DNA of 46,504 nt, from contig JBNGDS010000017.1 of the NCBI GenBank assembly GCA_049975365.1, forward strand, positions 1 through 46,504, read 5' to 3'. Positions 1 through 6,985 of the stretch are shown piece by piece (the stretch's first letter is position 1; every line of letters starts with the position of its first letter). Made by a program: the position numbers and the translations under genes. Below the pieces are notes generated by a model. It was not told the origin of the DNA. It did not search any database and was given only the letters and a program-made list of their open reading frames with translations. This stretch comes from DSBG01 sp049975365 (lineage in GTDB: Bacteria > Desulfobacterota > Desulfomonilia > UBA1062).

Positions 1-2
1 GT

Positions 3-944
3 TCTTATGAGGCCCGGACCTCAGGGATTCATTCCGCCATGTCATCCTCCCTGGCACAGAAGCTCTGTCCAGATGCCATATTCGTCCGGCCACGGTTTGA
101 TGTCTACCAGGAAGTCTCCGATCAGATCATGGAGATCTTTCTTGAATATACCGACATGGTCGAGCCCCTCTCACTGGATGAAGCCTATCTCGATGTCACA
201 GAGAACAAGAAAGGACTCGAGTCTGCTACTCAGATCGCCCATGAGATCAAGGAAAAGATCATGGAAAGGACAGGGCTCAGTGCGTCGGCCGGGGTCTCGT
301 ATAACAAGTTTCTGGCGAAATCCGCATCTGAATACAGGAAACCCGATGGCCTCACAGTGATTCCTCCTTCACAGGCACATGAGTTCATCGATCGACTCCC
401 CATCGGGAAATTTTACGGAGTCGGCAAGGTGACCGAGAAAAAAATGCGTACCCTTGGCATCAGAACTGGAGCTGACCTGAAAAAGGTCTCCAGGAAAAAG
501 CTTGTCCGCGTGTTTGGAAAGTCCGGGAAATACTTCTTTTCCATTGCCCGGGGGTGTGATGATCGTCCTGTTGCACCTGTGCAGGAAAGGAAATCCCTCG
601 GGAAGGAAGTCACCCTTCACGAAGACATCACGGATATGGAGACAATCCTGAGGATACTGGGCTCTTTGGCTCAGAAGGTCTCCCTGATCCTCCATGCCAA
701 TGATCTGAAGGGAAGGACCATTACCCTGAAAATCAAGTACCATGATTTCAAGAGCATCACCAGGAGCAGAACCATCCATGAAAATGTGAACAGTCAAGAT
801 ATCATATTCAGGCTCGCATCTGGCCTATTGAAAGAAACGCTGGCAGGGCAGAAAAAGATCCGGCTCCTGGGGATCACGGTCGCCAATTTCACCCGGGCCC
901 GGTCTCGGCGGACATTCTATCAGCTCCTGCTCCCGTTTCCCTGA
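3..944 (+). CDS. dinB: DNA polymerase IV (Y-family), 5'-truncated by window edge
   Basis: Translesion DNA polymerase that extends damaged or misaligned primers. The frame is open from base 3, and residues before the first internal ATG (base 39) already match the family, so the true start lies outside the window; about 40 N-terminal residues are missing from a protein normally near 350 aa. Visible motifs are the palm catalytic SLDEAYLDVT, followed by SAGVSYNKFLAKSASEY and the helix-hairpin-helix thumb (FYGVGKVTEKKMRTLGI). A little-finger domain occupies the last third. The C-terminus contains QLLLPF, which resembles the beta-clamp binding pentapeptide. It reads toward the convergent PilZ gene at 1028. 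The family assignment is firm; SOS regulation cannot be judged because the promoter is absent. Confidence 0.95.
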   Translation, partial: SYEARTSGIHSAMSSSLAQKLCPDAIFVRPRFDVYQEVSDQIMEIFLEYTDMVEPLSLDEAYLDVTENKKGLESATQIAHEIKEKIMERTGLSASAGVSYNKFLAKSASEYRKPDGLTVIPPSQAHEFIDRLPIGKFYGVGKVTEKKMRTLGIRTGADLKKVSRKKLVRVFGKSGKYFFSIARGCDDRPVAPVQERKSLGKEVTLHEDITDMETILRILGSLAQKVSLILHANDLKGRTITLKIKYHDFKSITRSRTIHENVNSQDIIFRLASGLLKETLAGQKKIRLLGITVANFTRARSRRTFYQLLLPFP

Positions 945-1027
945 AATACGGCATCCCTCATCCCAACGCTCCTTCAGCAGATATCTGTTGTTTCATCAAT
1001 GATGCCGGCATGACAAGTTCGAAGCAC

Positions 1028-1465
1028 TCAGGTCCTTCTCATTCGTCTGGATCGCACAGTGTCGGGGAATATGCTGACTCCATCGATGCTCTCGCTGCAG
1101 AGCCGTTTCCACACGTTTACATCGGAGACCTTTGAGATTACCATGCCGATATCCAGTGCTGGAGTCTCAACCCGGATCACCTCTCCCCAGATTTCGAGAT
1201 TATACTGCTCCACCCATACTTCAATGGGCTTCCCCAGGATATTCTGCGCATTCGCAGGTGTGAGGCTCATCCGTGTATCATAGGGTGAACCCGTAAGCTT
1301 CAGATACATGCCGCCGATACTGATGTTCTTCGTCCTCGCAAGGCCCAGTATCTTCTTTTTTCCCGTAGCGACCTTTTCTGACGAGGTCTCGGAGCACTGT
1401 ATAGAAAACCGCACATCAAGGCTCGCTTCAACCCTGAGATGTCTTCTCTTGTCTTGAATTCCCAT
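1028..1465 (-). CDS. PilZ domain protein
   Basis: Probable cyclic-di-GMP receptor of 145 aa. The N-terminus has the Arg-rich motif (DKRRHLRVEA, RxxxR type), and the second c-di-GMP motif appears as NISIGGMYL about 55 residues later, followed by beta-barrel-like sequence (VEVWVEQYNLEIWGEVIRV region). No output domain is fused. I chose the ATG at 1465 because GGAAAGGG sits 5 nt upstream; an in-frame TTG at 1480 lies inside that ribosome binding site. It is divergent from a second PilZ gene at 1669 with about 200 nt between them. Its partner protein is unknown; in this family such proteins adjust motility, polysaccharide export or other c-di-GMP outputs. Confidence 0.85.
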   Translation of the reverse strand: MGIQDKRRHLRVEASLDVRFSIQCSETSSEKVATGKKKILGLARTKNISIGGMYLKLTGSPYDTRMSLTPANAQNILGKPIEVWVEQYNLEIWGEVIRVETPALDIGMVISKVSDVNVWKRLCSESIDGVSIFPDTVRSRRMRRT

Positions 1466-1668
1466 ACGAACCCTTTCCAAGATACACTCGTCCCGATGGA
1501 AGGGAATCTTTAGCCCAGGGAGAGGTATGCACGCCGTTCATGAAACGACATTTTTTCTCCCGTGCATCTTCTCTTCCTTTTCACTATGTGCCATCCGTGG
1601 TATGGAAAGAGCTGTTGAATACATTCTCTTCTGGTCTTGAATGATATTCATGTGCGGAGGAACAGAGA

Positions 1669-2013
1669 ATGGACCTGAAAGACTCTCCACAGGAGAGAAG
1701 ACAAGAGAAGCGAAGAAAGGTCAAGATCACCGTACTGCTCAAGATGGGCATCCTGGTCAGCGGCCGCGGATATGTGAAAGACATCAGCCCTGGTGGGATG
1801 TGCCTGATCTGTCCGCAGGTATTCAGGATCATGAAGACAGCACATGAGAAAGATTTCATCGGCTCTGCCCTCAGGGTCATGTTTCCATCTCACTCTTTGA
1901 CCGTGAACGGGGCCATTCAATGGGTGGATCTGAAAAAGGGAGAAGGGGCAATCACGATACACAGCACTTCAGATGACCACCGGTGGTTCTCAATCATACA
2001 CGGAGGAGAATAA
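1669..2013 (+). CDS. PilZ domain protein (short)
   Basis: A 114-residue single-domain PilZ protein. The N-terminal basic stretch ERRQEKRRKVK supplies the RxxxR motif and VKDISPGGMCL the D/NxSxxG motif, the two elements that bind cyclic-di-GMP in this family. The rest (VNGAIQWVDLKKGEGAITI) fits the PilZ barrel. The start is supported by GGAGG 8 nt upstream. It is divergently oriented to the PilZ gene at 1028-1465 and followed by the promoter of the rhodanese gene. No enzymatic or DNA-binding domain is attached, so it probably acts through protein contact; the target is not indicated by its neighbours. Confidence 0.85.
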   Translation: MDLKDSPQERRQEKRRKVKITVLLKMGILVSGRGYVKDISPGGMCLICPQVFRIMKTAHEKDFIGSALRVMFPSHSLTVNGAIQWVDLKKGEGAITIHSTSDDHRWFSIIHGGE

Positions 2014-2079
2014 CACATCCGGTTGTCATCTACAGCCTCTTGAGATTTCGTTGCTCCCGTACGTACTGCCTCAGTCGTA

Positions 2080-2107
2080 TTGACTTGTCCCCCGATCGAC
2101 CTATCAT
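2080..2107 (+). promoter_or_regulatory. Putative sigma70 promoter of the rhodanese gene
   Basis: TTGACT at 2080-2085 and TATCAT at 2102-2107 are separated by 16 nt, ending 44 nt before the ATG at 2152. It fits a housekeeping promoter with a leader of roughly 38 nt. Prediction by eye only. Confidence 0.5.
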
Positions 2108-2115
2108 AGAAACTA

Positions 2116-2128
2116 CACACGACGTGTG
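2116..2128. promoter_or_regulatory. Inverted repeat CACACG-a-CGTGTG just downstream of the promoter
   Basis: A perfect 6-bp inverted repeat around one central base lies at the predicted transcription start of the rhodanese gene, 23 nt before its ATG. Its position suits a repressor operator. It is too short and too tightly spaced to be a terminator. The binding protein is unknown. Confidence 0.35.
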
Positions 2129-2151
2129 ATACCGTTCCTAGGAGGCATCGT

Positions 2152-2562
2152 ATGAAACCCATTGCCCGGAGCATTCTCCTCCTGCTTGTCGTTTCCATCT
2201 CGGTCCTGATCCCTGCATACAACCTGACAGCTGAAGAGATCAGGAAGATGACTGTTCAGGAACTCAGAGACAGACTCACCGAACCAGCCCTCATCATTCT
2301 CGATGTACGCCTCGAGCCACAGTGGCTCAAGGCAGAGACAAAAATTCCCGGCGCCCGGCACGAGAATCCCGCAGAGCTGAAATCATGGGCAGAAGGGTAT
2401 CCAAAAGACGCCCACATAGTCATCTACTGCGCCTGAGCGGCGAATCAGACCAGTGCCCGTGTGGCACATGCACTCGTGAACAGGGGGTATCAGCATGTGT
2501 ATGTCCTTCTGGGGGGATGGGACAAGTGGAACGAGAACAATTTTCCCGTTGAACCCAAATAA
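2152..2562 (+). CDS. Exported rhodanese-like protein, putative selenoprotein (in-frame TGA = Sec95)
   Basis: Single-domain sulfurtransferase-type protein of 136 residues if the TGA at 2434-2436 is read through. An N-terminal hydrophobic segment (SILLLLVVSISVLIPAYN) with likely cleavage near LTA-EE indicates export. The rhodanese domain follows: ELRDRLTEPALIILDVR, then PGARHE, then HIVIYCA, then the TGA, then AANQTSARVAHALVNRGY and VYVLLGGWDKW, ending NFPVEPK and TAA at 2560-2562. Many homologues of this type read YCACPNEATSAR, where the second Cys begins the active-site loop; the TGA falls exactly on that Cys. A hairpin suited to a bacterial SECIS element lies downstream. AGGAGG precedes the ATG. 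The alternative is a fresh nonsense mutation giving a 94-residue truncated protein, but the conserved downstream frame and the catalytic placement favour selenocysteine. Confidence 0.75.
2434..2436 (+). other. In-frame UGA, proposed selenocysteine codon
   Basis: The codon follows TGC GCC (Cys93-Ala94) and precedes GCG GCG AAT CAG ACC AGT (AANQTS). Aligned to the rhodanese loop C-x4-T-S, the UGA occupies the catalytic thiol position. The same frame stays open for 41 further codons with recognisable rhodanese sequence. Confidence 0.7.
2453..2467 (+). promoter_or_regulatory. Putative bacterial SECIS hairpin
   Basis: The stem GTGCC (2453-2457) pairs with GGCAC (2463-2467) and closes the 5-nt loop CGTGT, with G as the second loop base. 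The loop begins 21 nt after the UGA. This meets the published bacterial SECIS pattern as I recall it: an upper stem of at least 4 bp, a G within the first two loop positions, and a loop 16-37 nt from the UGA. It lies within the coding region, as bacterial SECIS elements do. No folding calculation was run. Confidence 0.55.
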
Positions 2563-2658
2563 CACGTTCCCATGCCGTGTATTCAGGGGGGCCAGCAGTA
2601 GCGAGGTACGAGGAATGTTCAGTCCGTGGAATACGCTAGACTGCAGCCCCTGTATGCC

Positions 2659-3054
2659 TCAGGAATAATAGGTGACCCGTACGTTCTTATCCCTGATCCA
2701 CTGCTTGAGCTTTTTTGCCAGCTCCTTTTTCAGCACACGACGAGTGAAGGGGATCAGGAGCAGGATTCCTGCAAGATCTGTCATGAATCCCGGTGTAATG
2801 AGGACAATCCCTGCTATGAGAACGAGGAGTGCATCAATGAGTTCTCCGGAAGGCATAATCCCGGAATCCAGGTTCTTTCTGATGCGCGAGATGATCTGCA
2901 GACCTTGAAGCCGTGCAAGGTACGCGCCGGTAAGACCAGTGAGAATGACAAGCGCAATAGTATTCCCCGCTCCGATATATCCACCAACCTTAATCAGAAT
3001 GTAGATCTCGCCGATCGGGATCAGGGTGAACAGGATGAACAGTTTCAGCAACAT
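2659..3054 (-). CDS. fxsA: FxsA family membrane protein
   Basis: A 131-residue inner-membrane protein of the FxsA family. The sequence opens with a hydrophobic helix (LFILFTLIPIGEIYILIKV), has the typical central segment (GAGNTIALVILTGLTGAYLA) and a third hydrophobic stretch (LIAGIVLITPGFMTDLAGI), then a basic C-terminal tail. The PGFMTDLAG motif is characteristic. In E. coli FxsA is linked to relief of phage T7 exclusion by the F plasmid, but its normal function is unknown. It is convergent with the rhodanese gene and follows rnhA on the same strand after 34 nt, so the two may be cotranscribed. Confidence 0.9.
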   Translation of the reverse strand: MLLKLFILFTLIPIGEIYILIKVGGYIGAGNTIALVILTGLTGAYLARLQGLQIISRIRKNLDSGIMPSGELIDALLVLIAGIVLITPGFMTDLAGILLLIPFTRRVLKKELAKKLKQWIRDKNVRVTYYS

Positions 3055-3088
3055 ACCCGGTTGTTTCTCCTTTCCGTCTTTTCAGGCA

Positions 3089-3841
3089 TCATTCAACGAA
3101 CAGTGAACGCTCCAAGACATGCGTTTTCCCTTCTTCATACGCACTATCAATCGACAGTTCATCTCCAAGGGCAGCCTGCTTCGCAAGAGCATCACACCGT
3201 TCATTCTCGGGGTGTCCGGAGTGTCCCCTCACCCAGTGGAAGGTGACATCGTGGGCCTTGTACACACTGAGCAGGCGATCCCACAGGTCTGCATTCTCAG
3301 CCGGGTGAATTTTATCTCTCATCCAGTTGTTTGCCTGCCACTTGAACACCCACTTCTTTTCGATGGCATCCACCACGTACCGGGAATCGGAGAACACCTG
3401 GATCTTCCACACGCCCCTGGGCACGGATTCCAATCCGACAATACATGCCATCAACTCCATTCTGTTATTCGTGGTGAGCCGGAAGCCACCTGAATACTCA
3501 GTCCTGATGCCAGCCGAAATGATTATCACACCGTATCCCCCCGGCCCAGGATTCCTGATGCACCCTCCATCGGTATACATGAGGACATCGATATCACTAT
3601 CCTTCTTCGGGTGAGATACGATCGACTCACTGGAGTGTGTGCTCTCTTCGAGCCTTTCACCGACTATGCCCTGTTCCACTGCATACTGCCTGGCTTCTTC
3701 CATGCCTGGAAAACCCCGGTAGACTGAACCGGAAAATCCATTCACCTGGTCGTATGCGCCGCCGGGACCATACCAGAATGTGTAGATGCCAGGTTTCCTT
3801 CCCTTCACCACCACATAGATGCGTTGCGTGTGTTTTCCCAT
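3089..3841 (-). CDS. rnhA: Ribonuclease HI with N-terminal RNA:DNA hybrid-binding domain
   Basis: Degrades RNA in RNA:DNA hybrids. The 250 residues comprise an N-terminal hybrid-binding (caulimovirus viroplasmin-like) domain, residues about 5-55, seen in YVVVKGRKPGIYTFW and QVNGFSGSVYRGF, then a linker, then an RNase H fold from about residue 80. Catalytic acidic residues are visible in MYTDGGC, NNRMELMA, SDSRYVV and NERCDALA, and the handle region lies around KWQANNWMRDKIHPAENADLW. The two-domain form resembles eukaryotic RNase H1 and some bacterial enzymes, and is longer than the 155-aa E. coli enzyme. It lies just upstream of fxsA. Confidence 0.95.
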   Translation of the reverse strand: MGKHTQRIYVVVKGRKPGIYTFWYGPGGAYDQVNGFSGSVYRGFPGMEEARQYAVEQGIVGERLEESTHSSESIVSHPKKDSDIDVLMYTDGGCIRNPGPGGYGVIIISAGIRTEYSGGFRLTTNNRMELMACIVGLESVPRGVWKIQVFSDSRYVVDAIEKKWVFKWQANNWMRDKIHPAENADLWDRLLSVYKAHDVTFHWVRGHSGHPENERCDALAKQAALGDELSIDSAYEEGKTHVLERSLFVE

Positions 3842-3885
3842 GTCTGTTCACATGCTTCACGTACAGGAATGCGTTGTATCCTTCC

Positions 3886-4662
3886 TTACGGCTTCTTTAT
3901 CATCTTCTCAAGGATTTCACCGGCACTGACGTGACCCTGCTCGGCAGCACGCTTGAACCAGTAGACTGATTTTTTGTAATCCTTTGGCACACCCTCTCCC
4001 CGTCCGTACATGAATCCAAGGTTGTACTGAGCATCAGCATCACTTTGCTCTGCTGCCAGGAGAAACCATTTCAGGGCCTCCTCGTAATTTCTTGAGATAC
4101 CCTCGCCATGATAGAACATGATGCCGAGATTGTACTGTGCATCGACATCACCCTGGTGTGCCCTTGCGAGATAGGTATCAAGCATATCAGATGAGGGAGA
4201 ATCGTGTGACGGCTGAGGTTTCTGTTCCTCTCTGCGCTCTGTCTCATCTTCCTCATCTTTTTTACATGCGTTCCATTTATCTGCTTCGAGCATGACCTCG
4301 GCCCGTGGATGCCCCTGCGAGGCTGCCTGAGAAAACCAATGATATGCCTCAGTGTCGCTTCTGGAAACCCCGTCACCTTTTTCATAGAGGATCCCCATGA
4401 TGAACTGAGCCTCAGCATGACCCTGCTGGGCTGCTTTCAGATACCATTGTGCTGCTTCTGCATCGTCTCGAGGAACGCCACTGCCTTCATAGTACATCCC
4501 GGCGAGTTTGAATTGTGAGTACACATCGCCTGATTGCGCCGCAGTACGGATATGCTCGAAGGCATCCGGATTCTGCGACAGAGCCTTCCTGGATACATAC
4601 CAGATGACCCCGATGAGAATGACAAACAGGACAACTACGATGAGAACATGTGTCGTGGTCAT
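3886..4662 (-). CDS. Membrane-anchored Sel1-repeat protein
   Basis: 258 residues. A single N-terminal transmembrane helix (VLIVVVLFVILIGVIWYV) anchors at least four Sel1-like repeats. The pattern A-x2-LG-x2-Y-x2-G-x-GV-x4-x2-A-x2-W-x3-AA is visible in FKLAGMYYEGSGV, FIMGILYEKGDGV, YNLGIMFYHGEGI and YNLGFMYGRGEGV. An acidic, charged linker (about residues 130-160, KKDEEDETERREEQ) splits the repeats into two pairs. Sel1 repeats are alpha/alpha protein-interaction scaffolds. AGGAG 7 nt before the ATG supports the start. No partner is indicated by the neighbours. Confidence 0.9.
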   Translation of the reverse strand: MTTTHVLIVVVLFVILIGVIWYVSRKALSQNPDAFEHIRTAAQSGDVYSQFKLAGMYYEGSGVPRDDAEAAQWYLKAAQQGHAEAQFIMGILYEKGDGVSRSDTEAYHWFSQAASQGHPRAEVMLEADKWNACKKDEEDETERREEQKPQPSHDSPSSDMLDTYLARAHQGDVDAQYNLGIMFYHGEGISRNYEEALKWFLLAAEQSDADAQYNLGFMYGRGEGVPKDYKKSVYWFKRAAEQGHVSAGEILEKMIKKP

Positions 4663-4821
4663 TCGAGACTCCTTGGGCAGTGTATTTTCTCACAAGAAAA
4701 CAGGGCTTTCAAGCTGATGTTCGTGCAGTCGAAGCACAGAGCACCATCATAGAAAGCTCTATTTGTTTGGCGGCAAAAACATACCGCGCATATCATGCTG
4801 AAATTCAGTGTTTATCACTTT

Positions 4822-5280
4822 TCAGCCCATTTTCTCTATGAATTCAACAAGATCAGGGTCCTGAAGGACTCTTTTCGCAAAGTTGAGATACTTCATCACA
4901 ATAGAGGTGAGTGACATCTGGAGAGCATAGTGCCTGACCGGCTTTTCGAGAAGGTGATGTACCCCTGATGCAACACACATGTCCACGATATCTTCACTCG
5001 CCTTCCCTGTGATCATGATCGTGTCCTGGTGTGCGGAAGGGAGTTGTACAGATACGGCATCCAGGAACTGGAATCCATTGCTCTGGCCCACGAAGACATC
5101 AAGAACGAAGAGCATGATGCCCTTGTCCAGCCCGTGACAGAACGCCGCAGCATCTGCATAGTCAGTAAAGGAGTAGATTTCACCCCACGTGTAGAAAGAC
5201 CTGATGCTCTCGGTAAGGATATCCAAGACATCCTGCTCGTCATCCACGATGATCACATCCAGTCCATCCGACACGGACAT
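4822..5280 (-). CDS. Single-domain response regulator (receiver protein)
   Basis: 152 residues comprising one receiver domain and a short C-terminal helix, with no DNA-binding or enzymatic output. The acidic pair is in IIVDDEQD (D13/D14), the phosphoacceptor is D61 in LFVLDVF, the conserved Thr is T91 in IMITGK and the Lys is K113 in LLEKPVR. I chose the ATG at 5280, preceded by AGGGAGG; an upstream TTG at 5340 would add 20 residues unlike the family. It probably acts as a phosphorelay or protein-contact module. No cognate kinase is adjacent; the orphan kinase at 27.2-28.6 kb is a possible but unproven partner. Confidence 0.85.
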   Translation of the reverse strand: MSVSDGLDVIIVDDEQDVLDILTESIRSFYTWGEIYSFTDYADAAAFCHGLDKGIMLFVLDVFVGQSNGFQFLDAVSVQLPSAHQDTIMITGKASEDIVDMCVASGVHHLLEKPVRHYALQMSLTSIVMKYLNFAKRVLQDPDLVEFIEKMG

Positions 5281-5680
5281 CCCCTCCCTGATGATTGTAT
5301 TCAAACTGCCAGGCACTCTTAACTGCCCACGTCCGAACAATCACAGTATACAAAAATTATTGCAGGAACACAAACGGATCAGTTCACGGCCCTACCTGAG
5401 GAGTGGATACACGAACCCAGACTGCAGACCCGGCACTCGCCGAGGCTGTGCATTGAGTGCGCAGATTTCTTGAGCAGCTCTCCTTCGCAGCTCTGAACAG
5501 ATTCATAACATCTTCGTTTTTGGGGTGGTAACATCAATTGTGTTACCATGACCAGGAACAGGACAGTGGCAGAGATGAAGTCAAGAATTCACGACCTCGT
5601 AGAACGTACCATACCAGACGCACATATCCGAATTCTCCTTGTGAGATGGAGGGCCCCCACACAGGTATAGTTCGGTAATC
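5281..5680. other. Gene-poor stretch with one inverted repeat
   Basis: About 400 nt between the receiver gene and the 57-residue gene. It holds the inverted repeat at 5526-5548 and, directly after it, a possible 40-codon frame from the ATG at 5548 to a TAG ending at 5670, which lacks a clear ribosome binding site and resembles nothing I know. I see no RNA gene. Confidence 0.5.
5526..5548. repeat. Inverted repeat TGGTAACA-N7-TGTTACCA
   Basis: Perfect 8-bp arms around the spacer TCAATTG, itself containing the palindrome CAATTG. There is no T-tract on either side, so it looks more like an operator than a terminator. It lies about 250 nt upstream of the receiver gene start and about 130 nt beyond the end of the 57-residue gene. 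Confidence 0.45.
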
Positions 5681-5854
5681 CTACTCTGTTGCCGCAGCCA
5701 GGATCTTCTTCAGTACCTCCTTGCGCTGTTTCAATTCTTCACGGTAATCCTTGCTGTCCGTGTCCGCTATTTCCATCCTGATATCAGATATACAGGTTTC
5801 CAGGACATCAACGAGGAGTGCCACCTCTTCTCCTGAAAGATCGATCTGAATCAT
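5681..5854 (-). CDS. Small conserved-looking helical protein, function unknown
   Basis: 57 residues starting at the ATG at 5854, which has a strong AAGGGGGGAG ribosome binding site; an upstream in-frame ATG at 5887 would place that site inside the gene. The sequence (IDLSGEEVALLVDVLETCI, then DYREELKQRKEVLKKIL) predicts two amphipathic helices with regular Leu spacing and many charged residues. It resembles small uncharacterised proteins with an LSGEE start that I associate with proteobacterial genomes. No catalytic motif is seen. Confidence 0.65.
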   Translation of the reverse strand: MIQIDLSGEEVALLVDVLETCISDIRMEIADTDSKDYREELKQRKEVLKKILAAATE

Positions 5855-6128
5855 ACGCTCCCCCCCTTTCTTAAGCGTGATGATCACCTGGCTTCAATAA
5901 TAACTGCAATCAATGTGAATGCAATATGTAAGATCTGTATATTACGATCAATCTTTCCCTACCCACCAGTGGCGTGTGCGCCATGGGGACAGGATATGTA
6001 CGTTCCTGATGAAATGTAATCTCAATTACATCTTTGCAACAGAACTCCTGGAGAGGATACTAATTATCTCCTGATTCCAGTTAGTTACAGCTGGTCTATG
6101 TTTTGCTACAGAGAAACAGGGGCACAAG

Positions 6129-6893
6129 ATGGTCGTTACGCTGGAAATGAAGGTCAGAATCTTCTTCCTGATACTCAGCGCGCTTCTGCTCTTTGTGATT
6201 TTACCTATGAGGGCAGAGACGGCGGATTTCCAGCTTTCCTTGCATGACGGGAAGAATCTTCCGATGCATGAGGGTGTTGTAGCCGTTCCTCAAGCGAGTT
6301 CACTCGGTCTGTTCCATCTATCCTGCATCGGAATAGAAAAGGAAAGGAGCGAGATTGGTATCATTGGCCCCATAGAAATCCGCTCCCATACTCCAATCTC
6401 CCCTGGAAAAGAACTACCAATCGAATTTTACCGTGCTGAGGAGAGCACATCTGAATTCAAGGAAAGTATTCTCCCCCTGTTCGAAGTTGTATGTTCACTG
6501 AGCAAACGCATTGCGCTCGGGATGAGAGGGCACCTCAACAGGTACTGCCCGGACATCAATCTCATACCCGATGCTGGAACGAATGAGATCTTTGGATATT
6601 CACTCTTTCTCGGGCCGTCATTTTTTGCCGGGCCGGGCGACAGGAAAGACCAGATCTACACCCAGGTTGGCCTCGGGTACAAGGTCCTCAATGACGATCT
6701 GGACATTCCGGCAGGTGACTGTCCTACCAGCATCGGCACTGGATTTTCCATCGGCTACAAAGTGAACTGCTCCGATATGAGACTCGGGTACAGCAGGTTC
6801 GGTGCATTCTCCAGGTCATCACTTTCTTCTGACGACAGCATGGTCCTTTCCTCGGTCTTTTTCCACCTTACCTATTTCTTCAACTCGTACTGA
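6129..6893 (+). CDS. Predicted outer-membrane beta-barrel protein
   Basis: 254 residues. A signal peptide is clear (FFLILSALLLFVILPMRAETA, trimmed here to its core LILSALLLFVILPMRAE). The mature part alternates polar and apolar residues and is rich in Gly and aromatics (FGYSLFLGPSFFAGPG, YTQVGLGYKVLNDDL, IGTGFSIGYKV, MRLGYSRFGAFS), and it ends in an aromatic C-terminal strand (FFHLTYFFNSY), the usual outer-membrane insertion signal. The Gly-rich half resembles small lipid A-modifying barrels such as PagL/acyloxyacyl hydrolase relatives, but I see no decisive active-site pattern, so no enzyme function is claimed. GGGG lies 7 nt before the start. It is convergent with pyruvate kinase. Confidence 0.6.
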   Translation: MVVTLEMKVRIFFLILSALLLFVILPMRAETADFQLSLHDGKNLPMHEGVVAVPQASSLGLFHLSCIGIEKERSEIGIIGPIEIRSHTPISPGKELPIEFYRAEESTSEFKESILPLFEVVCSLSKRIALGMRGHLNRYCPDINLIPDAGTNEIFGYSLFLGPSFFAGPGDRKDQIYTQVGLGYKVLNDDLDIPAGDCPTSIGTGFSIGYKVNCSDMRLGYSRFGAFSRSSLSSDDSMVLSSVFFHLTYFFNSY

Positions 6894-6985
6894 AGAAGAA
6901 ATCCGCATCAATGTGTGCGCGAGGACGGAGGAGCCTCTACCTGCCTTACAGATTTCCGCGAGTTTCTTCTGTCTTACGCTTGTCC

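Noticed and set aside
1002..1011. Perfect palindrome ATGCCGGCAT after dinB
   Set aside because: Ten bases, no T-run and no clear position relative to a promoter; expected by chance at this rate.
2437..2562. Reading the rhodanese 3' part as a separate gene or frameshift remnant
   Set aside because: The downstream sequence is in the same frame as the upstream part, with a single UGA between them and no start codon context, so recoding or a point nonsense mutation explains it better.
5548..5670. Possible 40-residue protein downstream of the inverted repeat
   Set aside because: The ATG overlaps the repeat, no Shine-Dalgarno is placed correctly, and the translation matches no known small protein.
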